Origin: Aplectana chamaeleonis
Lineage: Eukaryota; Nematoda; Chromadorea; Rhabditida; Cosmocercidae
Assembly: GCA_029168955.1 (NCBI GenBank)
Contig: JAPDOI010000358.1
Coordinates: 434,001 to 498,000, forward strand
Reading direction: 5' to 3'
Length of the DNA: 64,000 nt
Shown: in pieces, positions 34,894 to 45,916 of the stretch
Layout: each line of letters starts with the position of its first letter
Position numbering within the stretch: the stretch's first letter is position 1
Notes under the pieces: model-generated
What the model was told of the DNA's origin: nothing
The model's database searches: none
Seen by the model: the letters and a program-made list of their open reading frames with translations, nothing else
Translations under genes and position numbers: made by a program

Positions 34894-34995
34894 AAGGCAG
34901 TCCAGGGGCATAAGAGTACGCCACCAAAGAAGAAGGCAATAAATGCCTCGACAGCTCACCAGAATGCAGTCACTCTCGACGAAGAGGATGAGAAT

Positions 34996-36792
34996 GTGGA
35001 TTCCGATGACGAGATAGCAGTAAACCACGTCACTGGCACGACCAAACAGACGGGCACCATGCTCTTAACGGAAACCACCCTCATTCTAGGCAGAAGAGGA
35101 TCGCAGATAGTGAAAATCCTACTGGACACTGGCTCAGAAAAGTCATTCATCGACACAAAGCTCATGGAAGAATTGGATCTGCCAGTTGTTGGAACGTCAA
35201 AGTTTCGTGTGAGAACCTCTGGCTCAACCGAAGTCAAGGAATGCGAGCACAAGATCGTAGAAGCAAAGCTGATCGACAAACACGACAAAGTGCATACGTT
35301 CCATCTCTTCCACAGCCCAGTAATAACCAGCCACCGATCTATGCGGAAGCTTAGCAAAGAAGATCTCCGTGTCATCAAGGACAAAGGAATTCAACTATCG
35401 TCAGATTTGAATGAAGAACCGCGTCCACCTCAGATCCTGCTCGGTAGCGATCAACTATGGGACATGATGGAAAGTGCGAACGCAAGACTTCCGTCAGGAC
35501 TGCACGTCGTATCCACCAAGTTTGGCTACATGGTATCCGGACGGCAGCCAGGAACAAGAGAGTCAAAAGAAGGCGCCACACTCCACCACATCCAAAAAGA
35601 CGAGATTCCAGTCAGAGGAAATGGAAAACCTAAGTTCAAAAAGAAGAAGAAGGAATTGGACGGGTTCGTAACCTCCGCCTCTACAGTCACAGCTCCCTAT
35701 ACAAACAATGAACGACTGCCTGGTCTTCAGATCGATCTCACCGCGAACCCATTACAAGCCGTCGCTGCTGAGGTAAAGGCGACTGCCAAAAAGAGACCCA
35801 AGGCAAAGGCGAAACACAAGAAGTCGAAGCCAAAGCAGGTGTCGAAGCCGAGGAAAGAGGCAAAGCCCAAAGAAGAGGTTGAGCCCAAGGAAGAACATAA
35901 GTCTATGGAAGAGACAAAGTTTGAGGATGAGGCGAAGGCAAAAGGAGAAGCTCAACTCGTAGAGCAGCCAAAATTGGAAGAACCAAAGGATAATAGCTCA
36001 GACATCATGGGGGAACGAGCACCACTCCACTACATCAACATCGTAGAAGCTGACGAAATTCAAGAAAAGTCCATGGCATACGAGTTGAGTAACAAGTCTA
36101 GCCTCAGATTGGACGTCAACCTCGAAGAGATGAAGAAGATCTTTCATAATTTGGCAATGAGACGGCAATCAGCGAGTGACGGAATCAAAACTGAGCATTA
36201 TCCACTGTGGACCATCGATCCAGAGGTGCCGATCAAGGACCAGCTCGAGCAATCGTCGACGTACATGAATACTATCGTCCGTGGGGAGGGTCGTTCGTCA
36301 TCAGAAGAAGACTGCACGACTGAGCTGAAGAAACAGCTGAAATCAATGTCACAGAGGATGACGAAAATTGAAGAGAAGATGGCCAACATGCAGACAGCGC
36401 TCGCTGAAGAAATCAAAGGTATGGAGAAATGCATCGAAGGAAAAGTGGAGCCCGGCATACAGCAGATCAGTAACATGCTTGAAAAGACCTCAAACAAGTC
36501 GAACCAGGTGGTTATGGAAGCTGTTGCGGAGTTCCGACGAGTGCTGATGGAAGCCGAGCGAAAGGATACGTCACCTCCACTGGACAAACTCGTCACGCTC
36601 GAAAACGACCTCGAAGTCGCTGAAAGTTACGGACGATTGAGAGAGACGAACCAGTATGCCGACCGAGAGCCTCACGAGAAGCGGGCCCGAAGAAACAGCA
36701 CTCCTCTGAGAATTCCGGAGACACGACCGATTTCCAAAAGACAGAAGGAATGTAGGGAAAGGAACTCTACACACCTGGGGCGGCATGCATGA
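34996..36792 (+). CDS. BEL/Pao-like protease fused to a Lys/Glu-rich coiled-coil region
   Basis: Residues about 35-60 hold LLDTGSEKSFID, the active site of retropepsin-type proteases in BEL elements. QILLGSDQLWDMM and LPSGLHVVSTKFGYMVSGR follow, as in BEL polyproteins. From about residue 250 the sequence switches to repeats rich in KPK, KEE and AKAK, then a helical region (about 440-520) with heptad-like spacing, then a basic tail. No YxDD, RNase H or integrase is present. The frame is continuous with Gag through the single UAG. Function of the last 350 residues is unknown. Confidence 0.65.
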   Translation: MDSDDEIAVNHVTGTTKQTGTMLLTETTLILGRRGSQIVKILLDTGSEKSFIDTKLMEELDLPVVGTSKFRVRTSGSTEVKECEHKIVEAKLIDKHDKVHTFHLFHSPVITSHRSMRKLSKEDLRVIKDKGIQLSSDLNEEPRPPQILLGSDQLWDMMESANARLPSGLHVVSTKFGYMVSGRQPGTRESKEGATLHHIQKDEIPVRGNGKPKFKKKKKELDGFVTSASTVTAPYTNNERLPGLQIDLTANPLQAVAAEVKATAKKRPKAKAKHKKSKPKQVSKPRKEAKPKEEVEPKEEHKSMEETKFEDEAKAKGEAQLVEQPKLEEPKDNSSDIMGERAPLHYINIVEADEIQEKSMAYELSNKSSLRLDVNLEEMKKIFHNLAMRRQSASDGIKTEHYPLWTIDPEVPIKDQLEQSSTYMNTIVRGEGRSSSEEDCTTELKKQLKSMSQRMTKIEEKMANMQTALAEEIKGMEKCIEGKVEPGIQQISNMLEKTSNKSNQVVMEAVAEFRRVLMEAERKDTSPPLDKLVTLENDLEVAESYGRLRETNQYADREPHEKRARRNSTPLRIPETRPISKRQKECRERNSTHLGRHA

Positions 36793-36807
36793 ACGCAGCG
36801 AACGGTG

Positions 36808-36955
36808 TCAGGGAGCCGCTCCGCGCGCCGTGCGCGCAGCGTCGAGCAATGGGGCGGCCCCGAATTTCGTGGCGTGTATTGATGTGCCTGATTTTCGGGG
36901 CCGCCCCGTTGCTCGACGCTGCGCGCATGGCACGCGGAGCGGCTCCCTGACACCG
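36808..36955. repeat. GC-rich 148-bp palindrome
   Basis: CGGTGTCAGGGAGCCGCTCC on the left is mirrored by GGAGCGGCTCCCTGACACCG on the right. The arms are about 65 bp, containing GCGTCGAGCAA. No flanking duplication is evident. It sits exactly at the truncated edge of the right LTR. Confidence 0.8.
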
Positions 36956-36956
36956 G

Positions 36957-37106
36957 GGGAAGAAGTCACCTGGCACTGATCCAGAAAGAAGAACCCGGCA
37001 AAAGCCGATAGAAGACCACACACCCCACCGGGCCGACAGCCAAAGGAAGACGGACCCAAGAAAAGGCTCGCCAACCCACGCACACACAAACCCCTTCGCC
37101 TGCTGC
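36957..37106 (+). repeat. Right LTR (truncated) of the BEL-like element
   Basis: It repeats the left block. It begins directly after a 148-bp palindrome (36808-36955), so its 5' part appears to have been lost or replaced. Confidence 0.6.
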
Positions 37107-37211
37107 ATACTGGAGTTTGTTTCAGAAGATTGCAGGGGCAGGGTTCATGAACGATAGGATCATGGTTTACGAGTAACCGGAGTGGCGAGGGAATGGTATA
37201 GGTCATTCAGG

Positions 37212-38856
37212 GGCCGGATTCATCAACGAAATTTAGCGCTGGTAGGCTGGGTAAAGGTAGCTTCCTACCAAAATTCGCGCGAATGGCGCGATTCACGAAA
37301 CTTGCTACCCACGGTAGCAACCTACCAAAACCTACCCAGCGCGAATCTCGGGTAGGATGCTACCAGCAGCGCCCTACCCGGCGAGATTGCGCGCTCTGAT
37401 GCTAAAATTACGCGCTCGTTTATTAAACAGCTGTTTTCAAACCCCTTGTGTATCTAATTTCCGGCTTTTTTATCTTTATTTGGTTATAAAATATTGTGTT
37501 TTCATCTTCAATTTCCGCCACACTCTTCTCAATACTCGTTATTTATCGTCAAGGCTAGATTAATTTTGAAGTGTCAGGTTGGTGCAAACATGATTGTGAG
37601 TTTTAAGTAATTTTTCTTCTTCCGGTTGAGTTTGTTGTGGATGTTAATCCTTCTCTATCTGATACATACATACATCGTGTCTCTTCTCATAGAACTCGAT
37701 CTTTCGCGAATTCAAATTTTATGAGTGCTCTATGTACTGACTATTCTTGCAGCCTTCAACTTCTCTTTCACGCAATGACTTCGAGACACCAAGCTTCATA
37801 GTTAAAAACTACACGAGACTCCTAATCCACATTATTTATTTTGCTAATTATCATACTCTTTATTTCCGGTAGTGTATGACAGAAGAAATCCGCTTCTGAT
37901 ACACTGATTTCTGAATACACTTTGCAAAAACAGCTTGGCAAAAACATTTGATTTTATAGAAAACCGCCATTAATTTTGCACGAACTTAATATGTATCTAT
38001 GATTTTCCTCTAACGCAAAAATTGGGATTTCACGGCTTTGAATTTTGGGGCAAAATACTCTTCTAATTTACCCAAAGGTCAAGGGGAGCGAAGGCTTGAT
38101 GATGATGAGATTAGGAAAAATGCAGACACAAAACATTATTAAAAATGAAGAGCCGTGATCTACTCCTGGTTTTTTCCCAACCTAAACACTATACGAAAAC
38201 TAAGTAAGTATAAGGTATACAACATTCGCATAAGTACTGAGGCAAATCAGTGATTACACAATCAGGCCCAAGCGTTTCTGATACTGCAGATTTTTTTGTT
38301 TTGTTTGTTTATAGTTATATTGACGTTTTCCATGTGAAAAATCACCTTGGGGATTTTTTTTTGGCACGCCGCAACCCAGCTATGTGACGCGAATTAACTC
38401 GAGCATCCGACAAAAATGTCCCGAATAATACACACATCATTCTCATTCTCAATATTCAAACTATGGTACAAATTACTAAACATATTAATAAAATCAACTC
38501 AAAAAACCGAAAACCATCGTCACTCTGCTCATACTGCTGGATTCTTCATGTCATTTAAACATGGATTTAGTTTTTCATGGTTTTTCTGCACTTTTATGCT
38601 TTAGATTTTGTGAGTTTCTATAAGTTTAAGCTTTTGAAAACCGATTACGAGCGATGTGCAATAGCCGTCGTTTGTAAAACACGGCGGCGTCGCCACACAC
38701 ACATAACGCTTTTAGGCGTAACTGCTTGGAAGCGCTACCCACGGTAGCATTTCGCTCGTTAATCACAATGTGATGGTTAGGGTAGCAATCTACCGCGGGT
38801 AACGCTCCCACTGGATAGGGCTACCAGCACTGCCGCATTGATGAATCCGGCCCCAG
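37212..38856. mobile_element. Non-autonomous DNA transposon with GGGGCCGGATTCATCAA ends
   Basis: GGGGCCGGATTCATCAA at the left and its complement at the right delimit 1645 bp. Subterminal regions at both ends repeat TACC, GGTAG and CTACCCG motifs. The AT-rich core has no transposase frame. No clear target duplication was found, so the superfamily is open. Confidence 0.65.
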
Positions 38857-38924
38857 GTGTGCAGAATCCGGGGAAAACCATGCTCTCCAAGCCTAAGCCA
38901 AGGATGCATGAGAATACATTCATT

Positions 38925-39150
38925 CATTCAACGACTTTATTATAGAATAAAGAAACATACATGTTGTATGTGAGCGAGATTCTTTGTTAGAATAAAGCAT
39001 GCATAATAAATACAGAGGTAAGAAGGGGTCAAAATATGAAACTTTGGAGAGAAAATGTTTCACAAACCGAATGATCTCTTGTCACAAGAGACCTCAGACC
39101 AAATACATCAAATGAAAGCTAAAAGCACAAAAACGACGAGCTTGTGGCCC
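38925..39150 (-). mobile_element. CR1-like LINE 3' end (family b)
   Basis: A TTCATTCATTCAACGACTTTATT end marks the complement of the TGAA tail and AATAAA. The next 200 bp resemble 1845-2168 and 59030-59345. Confidence 0.65.
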
Positions 39151-39914
39151 GAGTCCTATGGAATTGATAGAATGACTCATACTTTCAAGTTATCAGCTGA
39201 TTATGTATTGCTCTATCCTAACGGAGAGGGTCGGAACATGCAAGCGATAACGCATCTCTAAGTCTTTTTTACGAGTGTTTGTACTCCTTGACGGTAGAAG
39301 CACAGCTTGAAAGACAATCAACTGTTGAGAGAAGAAGAGCGAAAACAACGAAGGATGTTGATATCGTTTCACAACCCGCTGCAAAAGAATCGATATCGGC
39401 GCCGTTCGGCAGTGTTGTGTCGTTTAATCACTTTTTGTAACATCAAACTTGCATCAATTTGATGACACCATAGCACATACCGCGTTGCACGAATCTTTTG
39501 GAATTTTAGAAATCCGATAATAAAAACCCTCGAGCAACAAAGATCATATGCTAGCGGCCCAATCTAAAACATTATAGATGACATCCTCTTGAAAAAAGTT
39601 AGAATGGCAAAAGGAACTACCGCACATACGGTTTGTGTCATATCTTTAGGAGGCCGCAAAGCAGCTAATATTTCGCCGTCTTGGGAGCGAAGCGGTTGTT
39701 TTTCCAGGCCGCGGTGACGTCACAAACCGGTGTTTCACCTACCCAAGCTGCAAATCAACCCAGAGTCTACCTCCCCTTCCAAAATCGGGATAGCACCAAG
39801 TCGGACTCCGAGATGAGCTTATTTGATAGAGATGGGAATGCTTGAAATTGCGGCGGTCACGAGCTTTCGATTCAGTTCAATTCATTTGCATAGAATCTTT
39901 CTATGATAGAGATA
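39151..39914. other. Unassigned intergenic sequence
   Basis: I see no convincing exon or terminal repeat in this stretch. Confidence 0.4.
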
Positions 39915-41300
39915 TGTTTATGTTTATGTTCATTACATTTACATAAGGCAAATGCGCGAAAAAAAATCACAAATACAAAGCAAGCAATAAGAAAACACAC
40001 AAACACAGAAAAAATGGCCGATAAATGAGAGAGAAAAAAACACCACTAAAGCCAAACCGATCCCTCCCGAAAAAAAGGGAAAAATTATTATGCTAAATTT
40101 CAGAAGAGAGTAAAATCCTCGAGACCTGCCTTCTGAACTGACCCAAAGGGAGAGTACCAGAGACCCTTCTCGTTATTTTCAAATATGAACTAGCAGCCCG
40201 ATGTGGAAATGATCTCATCCTCACACTGGTAAGAGAACGGCTGAGGAATATTTTCGTTCTCTCACCCCTAGTGTTCGATTCGACCAAGTTAAAATAGGGT
40301 TTAAGACTGAAAATGCCCCTATTCCCGAGAAGCTTGTGGACCATGCAAATGTCAAACACTTTCCGTCTAGAATCTAGCGTAGTTAGCCCAAAATACTTGT
40401 TTCTTATATGCGCCCTGGGTATTTTGGCATTCAAGAAGCCACCAATACGGAATACTAGTTTACGAGTAAAACTATTCTGGACTTTTTCTAGCGCTCCAAT
40501 ATTCTTTTTCGTGTACGGAGAGAAAACTACTGATCCAGATTTTACAATAGGCCTTATATAGGTCTTGTACGCTCGGAGCAAAACCTGCTTGTTTTTTTGT
40601 GGATATTCCCTTGAAAATCTGGAAAATACGCCTGTGAGCCGACTGACATTTTATTCTGATATGCTCAGAGAAATCCAATTTACTGTTATAGTGGAAGCCA
40701 AGATCTCGAACAGATTCAACCGCTGGGAGCGCAAGGCCATCGCACGTATAGAAATGTGTCGTAGGTTCTGAATTTACTTGAACTCGCATGAATACAGTCT
40801 TTTGTGGGGCGAGGGGCAGCTGCCATTCCTTCGCCCAGCCAACCATCAAGTCAATAGCCTCCTGTAGCACTTGGGTGTCGAGTGGTTCAGAAATCACCTT
40901 GTAAAGTTTTATGTCGTCCGCATAGAATTTCATCGTAACAGCTTTGTCCCGAAAAATGATAGGAATGTCCGCTGTGAAAATACTAAACAATATTGGTGAT
41001 AATACACCCCCTTGCGGCACCCCGCTCTCTATGTTTTTCACCTCAGAATAGCAATCCTCGACTCTCACCTGAAACGTTCTTCCAGATAAGAATTGGGCGA
41101 GCCATTCTATCAATATCGGATGAAACCTCAGATCTCGTAGTTTTGACAGCAGTTTCGAGTGCGAGACACGATCAAATGCCTTTGCAAAGTCAAAGTAAAT
41201 GACATCGGTGCTGTCGCAGCAATAATTGCAGGTAAAAGTGCTGTCGCAGCAATAATTGCAGGTAAAAGTAGAGAACTGCTCTAGTAAGAAGTGTACTGGA
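39915..41300 (-). mobile_element. CR1/jockey-like LINE fragment (family c)
   Basis: The minus strand encodes a reverse transcriptase in frames 40472-41317 and 40093-40581. Motifs are FDFAKAFDRVSHSKLL, GVPQGGVLSPILFS, FYADDIKLYK and the C-terminal QNSFTRKLVFRI. The 3' end carries a short CATAAACATAAA repeat near 39920. Endonuclease and ORF1 are missing, so it is 5'-truncated. One frameshift near 40530 joins the two frames. Confidence 0.8.
41211..41274. repeat. 32-bp tandem duplication in the CR1-like fragment
   Basis: GTGCTGTCGCAGCAATAATT with the next 12 bases occurs twice in direct succession. It adds residues near the 5' end of the reverse transcriptase frame. Confidence 0.85.
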
Positions 41301-41529
41301 AATGTCAATACCCCCACTTCAACCTTAGTAGTTAGAAGGGTCTTTAGTAGTCAGTTTTGACAGTTCTTGCTGGAAGCATAACTTATATCGTCGATCACTG
41401 GTCGAGAGATCGCCGCGTCGAACACGCGTGGCACGCACGCAAGCGAGGAGGCAATGATATATCATTACCTCTTGTTACTTTGCAGTGTGTAACTGTGGAA
41501 CAGCTAACACACTTCATTAGACGTCTAAT

Positions 41530-41590
41530 TTTTTTGATTGATTTATTACACGGTAGAACCGTGTCAAAGACAACAACAGAATAAATAATT
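41530..41590 (-). mobile_element. Short CR1-like LINE 3' end
   Basis: The minus strand reads AATAAATCAATCAA after GACACGGTTCTACCGTG, the form of a CR1 3' terminus with short-repeat tail. Only the last tens of bases are recognisable. Confidence 0.4.
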
Positions 41591-41738
41591 TACCGCGGCA
41601 TTTTTTTCTATAGCTCCAGCTCCGATCATTAGGCCGGAATCTTACTTCCAGCGACGGGTGACGCGACGTAATGTTCACCATCAATATCGACCGAAAATCG
41701 ATATGAATGAGATGCACTGTCGCTGGTCGCGGGAAGTA

Positions 41739-41988
41739 CAGTTCACTTCCGCACAGCCGTTCAGTCCGCAAAGTGCGCACTGATTGCGAAATCGTGTGCG
41801 GCGCGGTTGCGAGCATCCTCAGACAAGGATGTGGGATCACCCGAGCGCTTTTAGCCTTTGGTGCCCGGGTGATCCCACCGCTCAGGTGATCCCACATCTC
41901 TGTCTGAGGATACTCACAACCGCGCCGCAGCACGATTTCGCAATCAGTGTGCACTTTACGGACTGAACGGCATTGCGGAAGTGAACTG
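41739..41988. mobile_element. Palindromic Tc1/mariner-like MITE
   Basis: The ends CAGTTCACTTCCGC and GCGGAAGTGAACTG are flanked by TA. The 250-bp unit folds back on itself, and GCGCGGTTGCGAG and TCCTCAGACA recur in inverted form. It is related to 2943-3175. Confidence 0.75.
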
Positions 41989-42075
41989 TACGGCCATTGT
42001 TATACTCTCCTTCAGCCCTGTCGTGGTCGCAGAGGAGAGCGACGTCGCTGTCGCTGAGGGCCATGGTGGGCTATG

Positions 42076-42339
<264 letters not shown>

Positions 42340-42419
42340 TCAGATACTCACTTGGCTTAGTAAGGCAGCACGAGGGGATCACTAACGCATTTACTCGTCG
42401 AGGTGTAAGCCCCTTTCGT

Positions 42420-42615
42420 TCCCCCAACTGCTGCCCAGGGCAGCACGTTGTGTCCTCTTGCTCCGCTGACTGCCCCAACTGCTGCTCGTATAGTTGCCCC
42501 ACCTGCTGCTAAAGTTGCCCCAACTGCTGCTCTTCATTGTGGCCCCAACTGCTGCTCCTCATTGTGGCCCCAACTGCTGCTCTTTATTCTCGCCCCAACT
42601 GCTGCTCCTCATTTA
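42420..42615. repeat. CCCCAACTGCTGCT tandem repeats
   Basis: Several copies of CCCCAACTGCTGCTC, spaced mostly about 30 bp, are separated by T-rich segments such as TTCATTGTGG. Related GCAGCACG motifs recur at 47045-47150. Confidence 0.8.
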
Positions 42616-44637
42616 TGATCTTTTCTTTTTTCTTGTAATTTTTATTTCGCAGGTGATATGTCGCTTTCAGCAGCAGCGCTGCAGCGACCCATCAAAGATA
42701 AAGACCCCAGGGAGGCCTATTGATATCCCTCACGGGAGTTTCATCCTTGATTATATCCTTTGATCTTCGCCACCGATCGAGGAAATGATGCTCGCATTGC
42801 CGACTGTCTCATGCCCATGTAAGACTGCCTCGTATCTGGCACGAGTTTGCGAGGGCCGTTCAACACAGGCCTCGGTCGGTAGTGAATGTGCGTGTCCCAA
42901 AAACATTCCTCAACAGAGATATTCTCTATCCCTAAACAAGAATCTATTTTCACTCGGTTTTGTGACCGTAAAGATAAGAATTAGGCACAATATTCTGTTT
43001 CTCTCAATTTTAAAGACGAATCGTGGCTTTCTTTGGGAAAAACGTTATACCCACATATTCCAAAGATGGAAGTTTCCCCAAAATATTCTTAATTTACTAA
43101 AATTCGCACTGGTTAGAGGAATGTCTGGGGCGAACGAAATTGCAAATATCAGAGTATCCATCATTTGGCGATCTCTATAAATGGTGATTTTTTCCTTCCG
43201 AACAAGCAATGATTCAATAAAAATGTTTTCTTCTTTCGAAATTATTGTCGTGAACTTTCTCAGGATGGTTTAAAATTGTTGAATTAAATGCAAAGTAAAT
43301 TTTGAGAACTGTCTGCTTTGAATATTGTGAGCATAGCGTTTTTCGTGGAGAAAACGTATTGGCCATTTCGTTCCATTTTCGGCAAACCATTGCCGCTCAG
43401 CATTTGAAAATACAAGTCCTCGTGGTCCTTGTCCAAAATCAAAAAATATGTTTCACTGGAAAATGCGAGTAAAGTTCAAAGTCATGAAAACGAATTTTAA
43501 AGTAAGAACGTGATTTTCCAAAGTTTTCGACACATACCTTCAAGATTCGAAAAAAACTCAAGGTGTTGTCGAATCTTGTAGAACACACTGGATAAATTAT
43601 TTCAAAAGGGTTGAACGTTTTTCAAATTTTCCGTCAGTTCCACACAACTATCATCCTATGAGAATGACGACTCATCATCTTTTTCAGTATAATTCATCAG
43701 CCTTTGACCGAGCTGGACCATTCACATTGCTCGCAAGGAACTACTTTACTCGAATGCACCATCTCAAACCTAACGAAAATCCTTTTTTCTAGACGGTGTT
43801 CGATTTGATGATCAATTAAGTACCAGATTTTTTGAAAGACTTGATGCAACGAAAATGTGAATTTTGCATAAAATTACCACCTTTAAGGTGGCCGCGCAGG
43901 TAAACAGGTAAATCGCTCACGCTTGGAACTGAAAAGTGTACGGGCAAGACCTCAGACTCAGACCACGCCAAAAACTCCGCGTGTCCGCCTCCCGCCGGGC
44001 GCATGTTGTGCGCGCCCCACCCTGCTTATCCGATCTGAAAGCTCACTTGAATGCATTCTTCCTGGATTTCAATGGAAATGATTAAAAATCACTAAAACAT
44101 GTTTAGTAATATACAGATTTCCTAGTTTACTTCAGATTTAATGATTTATATGCTCTCTATTTTTATTCTACTGTGAACAACCTAATCTTTGGGGGTACTT
44201 GTATAGAGCTCAGAATTTCTATTATCAAAAACAGCGGAATACTGAGACATGGAGAAATATAGCGGTGCACATCCAATTATTTAATGATATGCTTACCGAT
44301 TAAAAAGGCAGTTGCGCCCTAATTCCTTGCGATGGCATACTGTCTCATGAAAAAGGACGTTTTTGGTGGACCTTAGAATAGATTTCGAGCAGAGTATTGG
44401 TGGTTAAAGTTTAGCGAGTAGGAGTAGGCACGCATCCCCCGAAATCTAGATACGCGTACGATACTTGAGAAGCAGTCCTCACACTTCCTTTGCTTACATA
44501 ACTATTCCCCAATTTGATATCCGTTCTGTGTCTTTTCTGGAAGATGGCTGCAAAGATACTCGACTTCATCTGTGGTTTGCTTTCCCTTCATACAGGCTTC
44601 TGGCAAGCTTTCTCATATGCGACAGTACACTCTGTAC
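42616..44637. other. Unassigned intergenic sequence
   Basis: It contains short frames only. An acceptor-like TTTCGCAG at about 42645-42652 is followed by a 21-codon frame, which is too little to call an exon. Confidence 0.4.
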
Positions 44638-44823
44638 GGGGTGGTGGCCATCGTGTATCAACACTCCTGAGGAGGCGGGAGAAACAGGGGTGGAGCGAGG
44701 TTCCTGATTGGACGCGAAACGGGCTAGCCCCGGCCCCCGGCTGTTGCGTCCAATCAGGAACCTCGCTCCTCCCCCGTTTCTCCCGCCTCCTCAGCCGGGT
44801 TGATACACGATGGCCACCACCCC
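44638..44823. mobile_element. Foldback MITE with GGTGGTGGCCATCGTG ends
   Basis: The ends GGGGTGGTGGCCATCGTG and its complement are flanked by CTCTGTAC at 44630-44637 and 44823-44830 (7 or 8 bp, depending on one shared C). The arms are about 85 bp. An 8-bp duplication would fit hAT. Confidence 0.75.
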
Positions 44824-45264
44824 TCTGTACGAAATCGACATGGATAATTCGTAATGCGTCGTCTCAGAAAACGCTGTGAGAACACCTAACCCCCACACCC
44901 CCACCAAACAAGCCGTTGTGTATCTTGAAGTCACACTACACCCTCACATACGAATTTTGTGATTTTATTTGATTGTCTAGTAGACCCCTCTTTTATAAGA
45001 CGTGCCAAGTGCGAGATCTCAATTCCTCCGAATAAGCGAGATATAGGCGACCACCTTAGGGCCCGACCTGCTTCGCTCACCTGCACGGGCCACACCCCTC
45101 ACCAGATTTCCAAACTCTGTAGCGGCTAGATGAATGACTGAATTCTCAACAATTCGTCGTTCTTCAGACCATAGTCAGACTGTCTCCTTATCCTGGCTCG
45201 CTCTCAGGCAACGATTGCGAATGAAGAGAAGAAACAACTCATCCGCCAATTTTTCACCCTTTAA

Positions 45265-45916
45265 AGGCAGCATACACGCTCGCAAGCATAGTCGAGATAA
45301 CAGCATAGATAGGTCCGCACGGCCCGTACTATGTCGTCAACGACGTTTGAAGCGCTGAAAACTGTCCAGGATGACAGTATTTGACAATGTTTGAGCAATC
45401 TTGCCTTCCACGCCCGTATTTTCACACCCCTTTGAGTAACAGAATGAGAATCGATTCTTGTGAAAACGTGTGATAATTGAGAGTGATAGCACTATCAAAT
45501 GGGAGTGCACGAGAGAAATAGCTTGGTTTGCTTGAGTATAACATGTTTGTGCACTGATAAAATTCTCCATTTCAAGAGGTCAGCCAAAGTAGAGCGGCAT
45601 TCTCGAAAGTGGACGAGAGTCATTAGGTATGCAGACATGTTATACTCAAGTAAACCAAGCTATTTCTCTCGTGCACTCCCATTTGATAGTGCTATCACTC
45701 TCAATTATCACACGTTTTCACAAGAATCGATTCTCATTCTGTTACTCAAAGGGGTGTGAAAATACGGGCGTGGAAGGCAAGATTGCTCAAACATTGTCAA
45801 ATACTGTCATCCTGGACAGTTTTCAGCGCTTCAAACGTCGTTGACGACATAGTACGGGCCGCGCGGACCGATCTATGCTGTTATCTCGACTATGCTTACG
45901 AGCGTGTATGCTGCCT
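45265..45916. mobile_element. TTAA-flanked foldback element with 283-bp arms
   Basis: TTAA flanks both ends (45261-45264 and 45917-45920). The arms 45265-45547 and 45633-45916 are near-identical inverted copies starting AGGCAGCATACACGCTCG. The loop is about 85 bp. A 70-residue frame occurs in each arm only because the arms are copies of each other. Confidence 0.85.

Larger units (their letters stand above)
33268..37106 (+). mobile_element. BEL/Pao-like LTR retrotransposon lacking reverse transcriptase
   Basis: A roughly 150-bp block repeats at 33268-33417 and 36957-37106 (AGCCGATAGAAGA, CACACACAAACCCCTTCGCC), taken as left LTR end and truncated right LTR. TGGTGCAGCGCC right after the left block could be a primer-binding site. 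Between them are BEL-type Gag and protease coding regions. A Lys/Glu-rich coiled-coil region stands where reverse transcriptase, RNase H and integrase should be. It would depend on another element's enzymes. Confidence 0.72.

Noticed and set aside
37212..38856. hAT assignment
   Set aside because: The terminal inverted repeat is clear but no 8-bp duplication was found.
39055..39261. 68-codon plus-strand gene
   Set aside because: The frame overlaps the antisense 3' end of a CR1-like element and lacks motifs.
44465..44879. Small protein gene around the foldback MITE
   Set aside because: The frame is interrupted by the MITE and no homologous motif is visible.
45337..45844. Pair of conserved 70-residue genes
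   Set aside because: The two frames are the same sequence in the arms of a foldback element.
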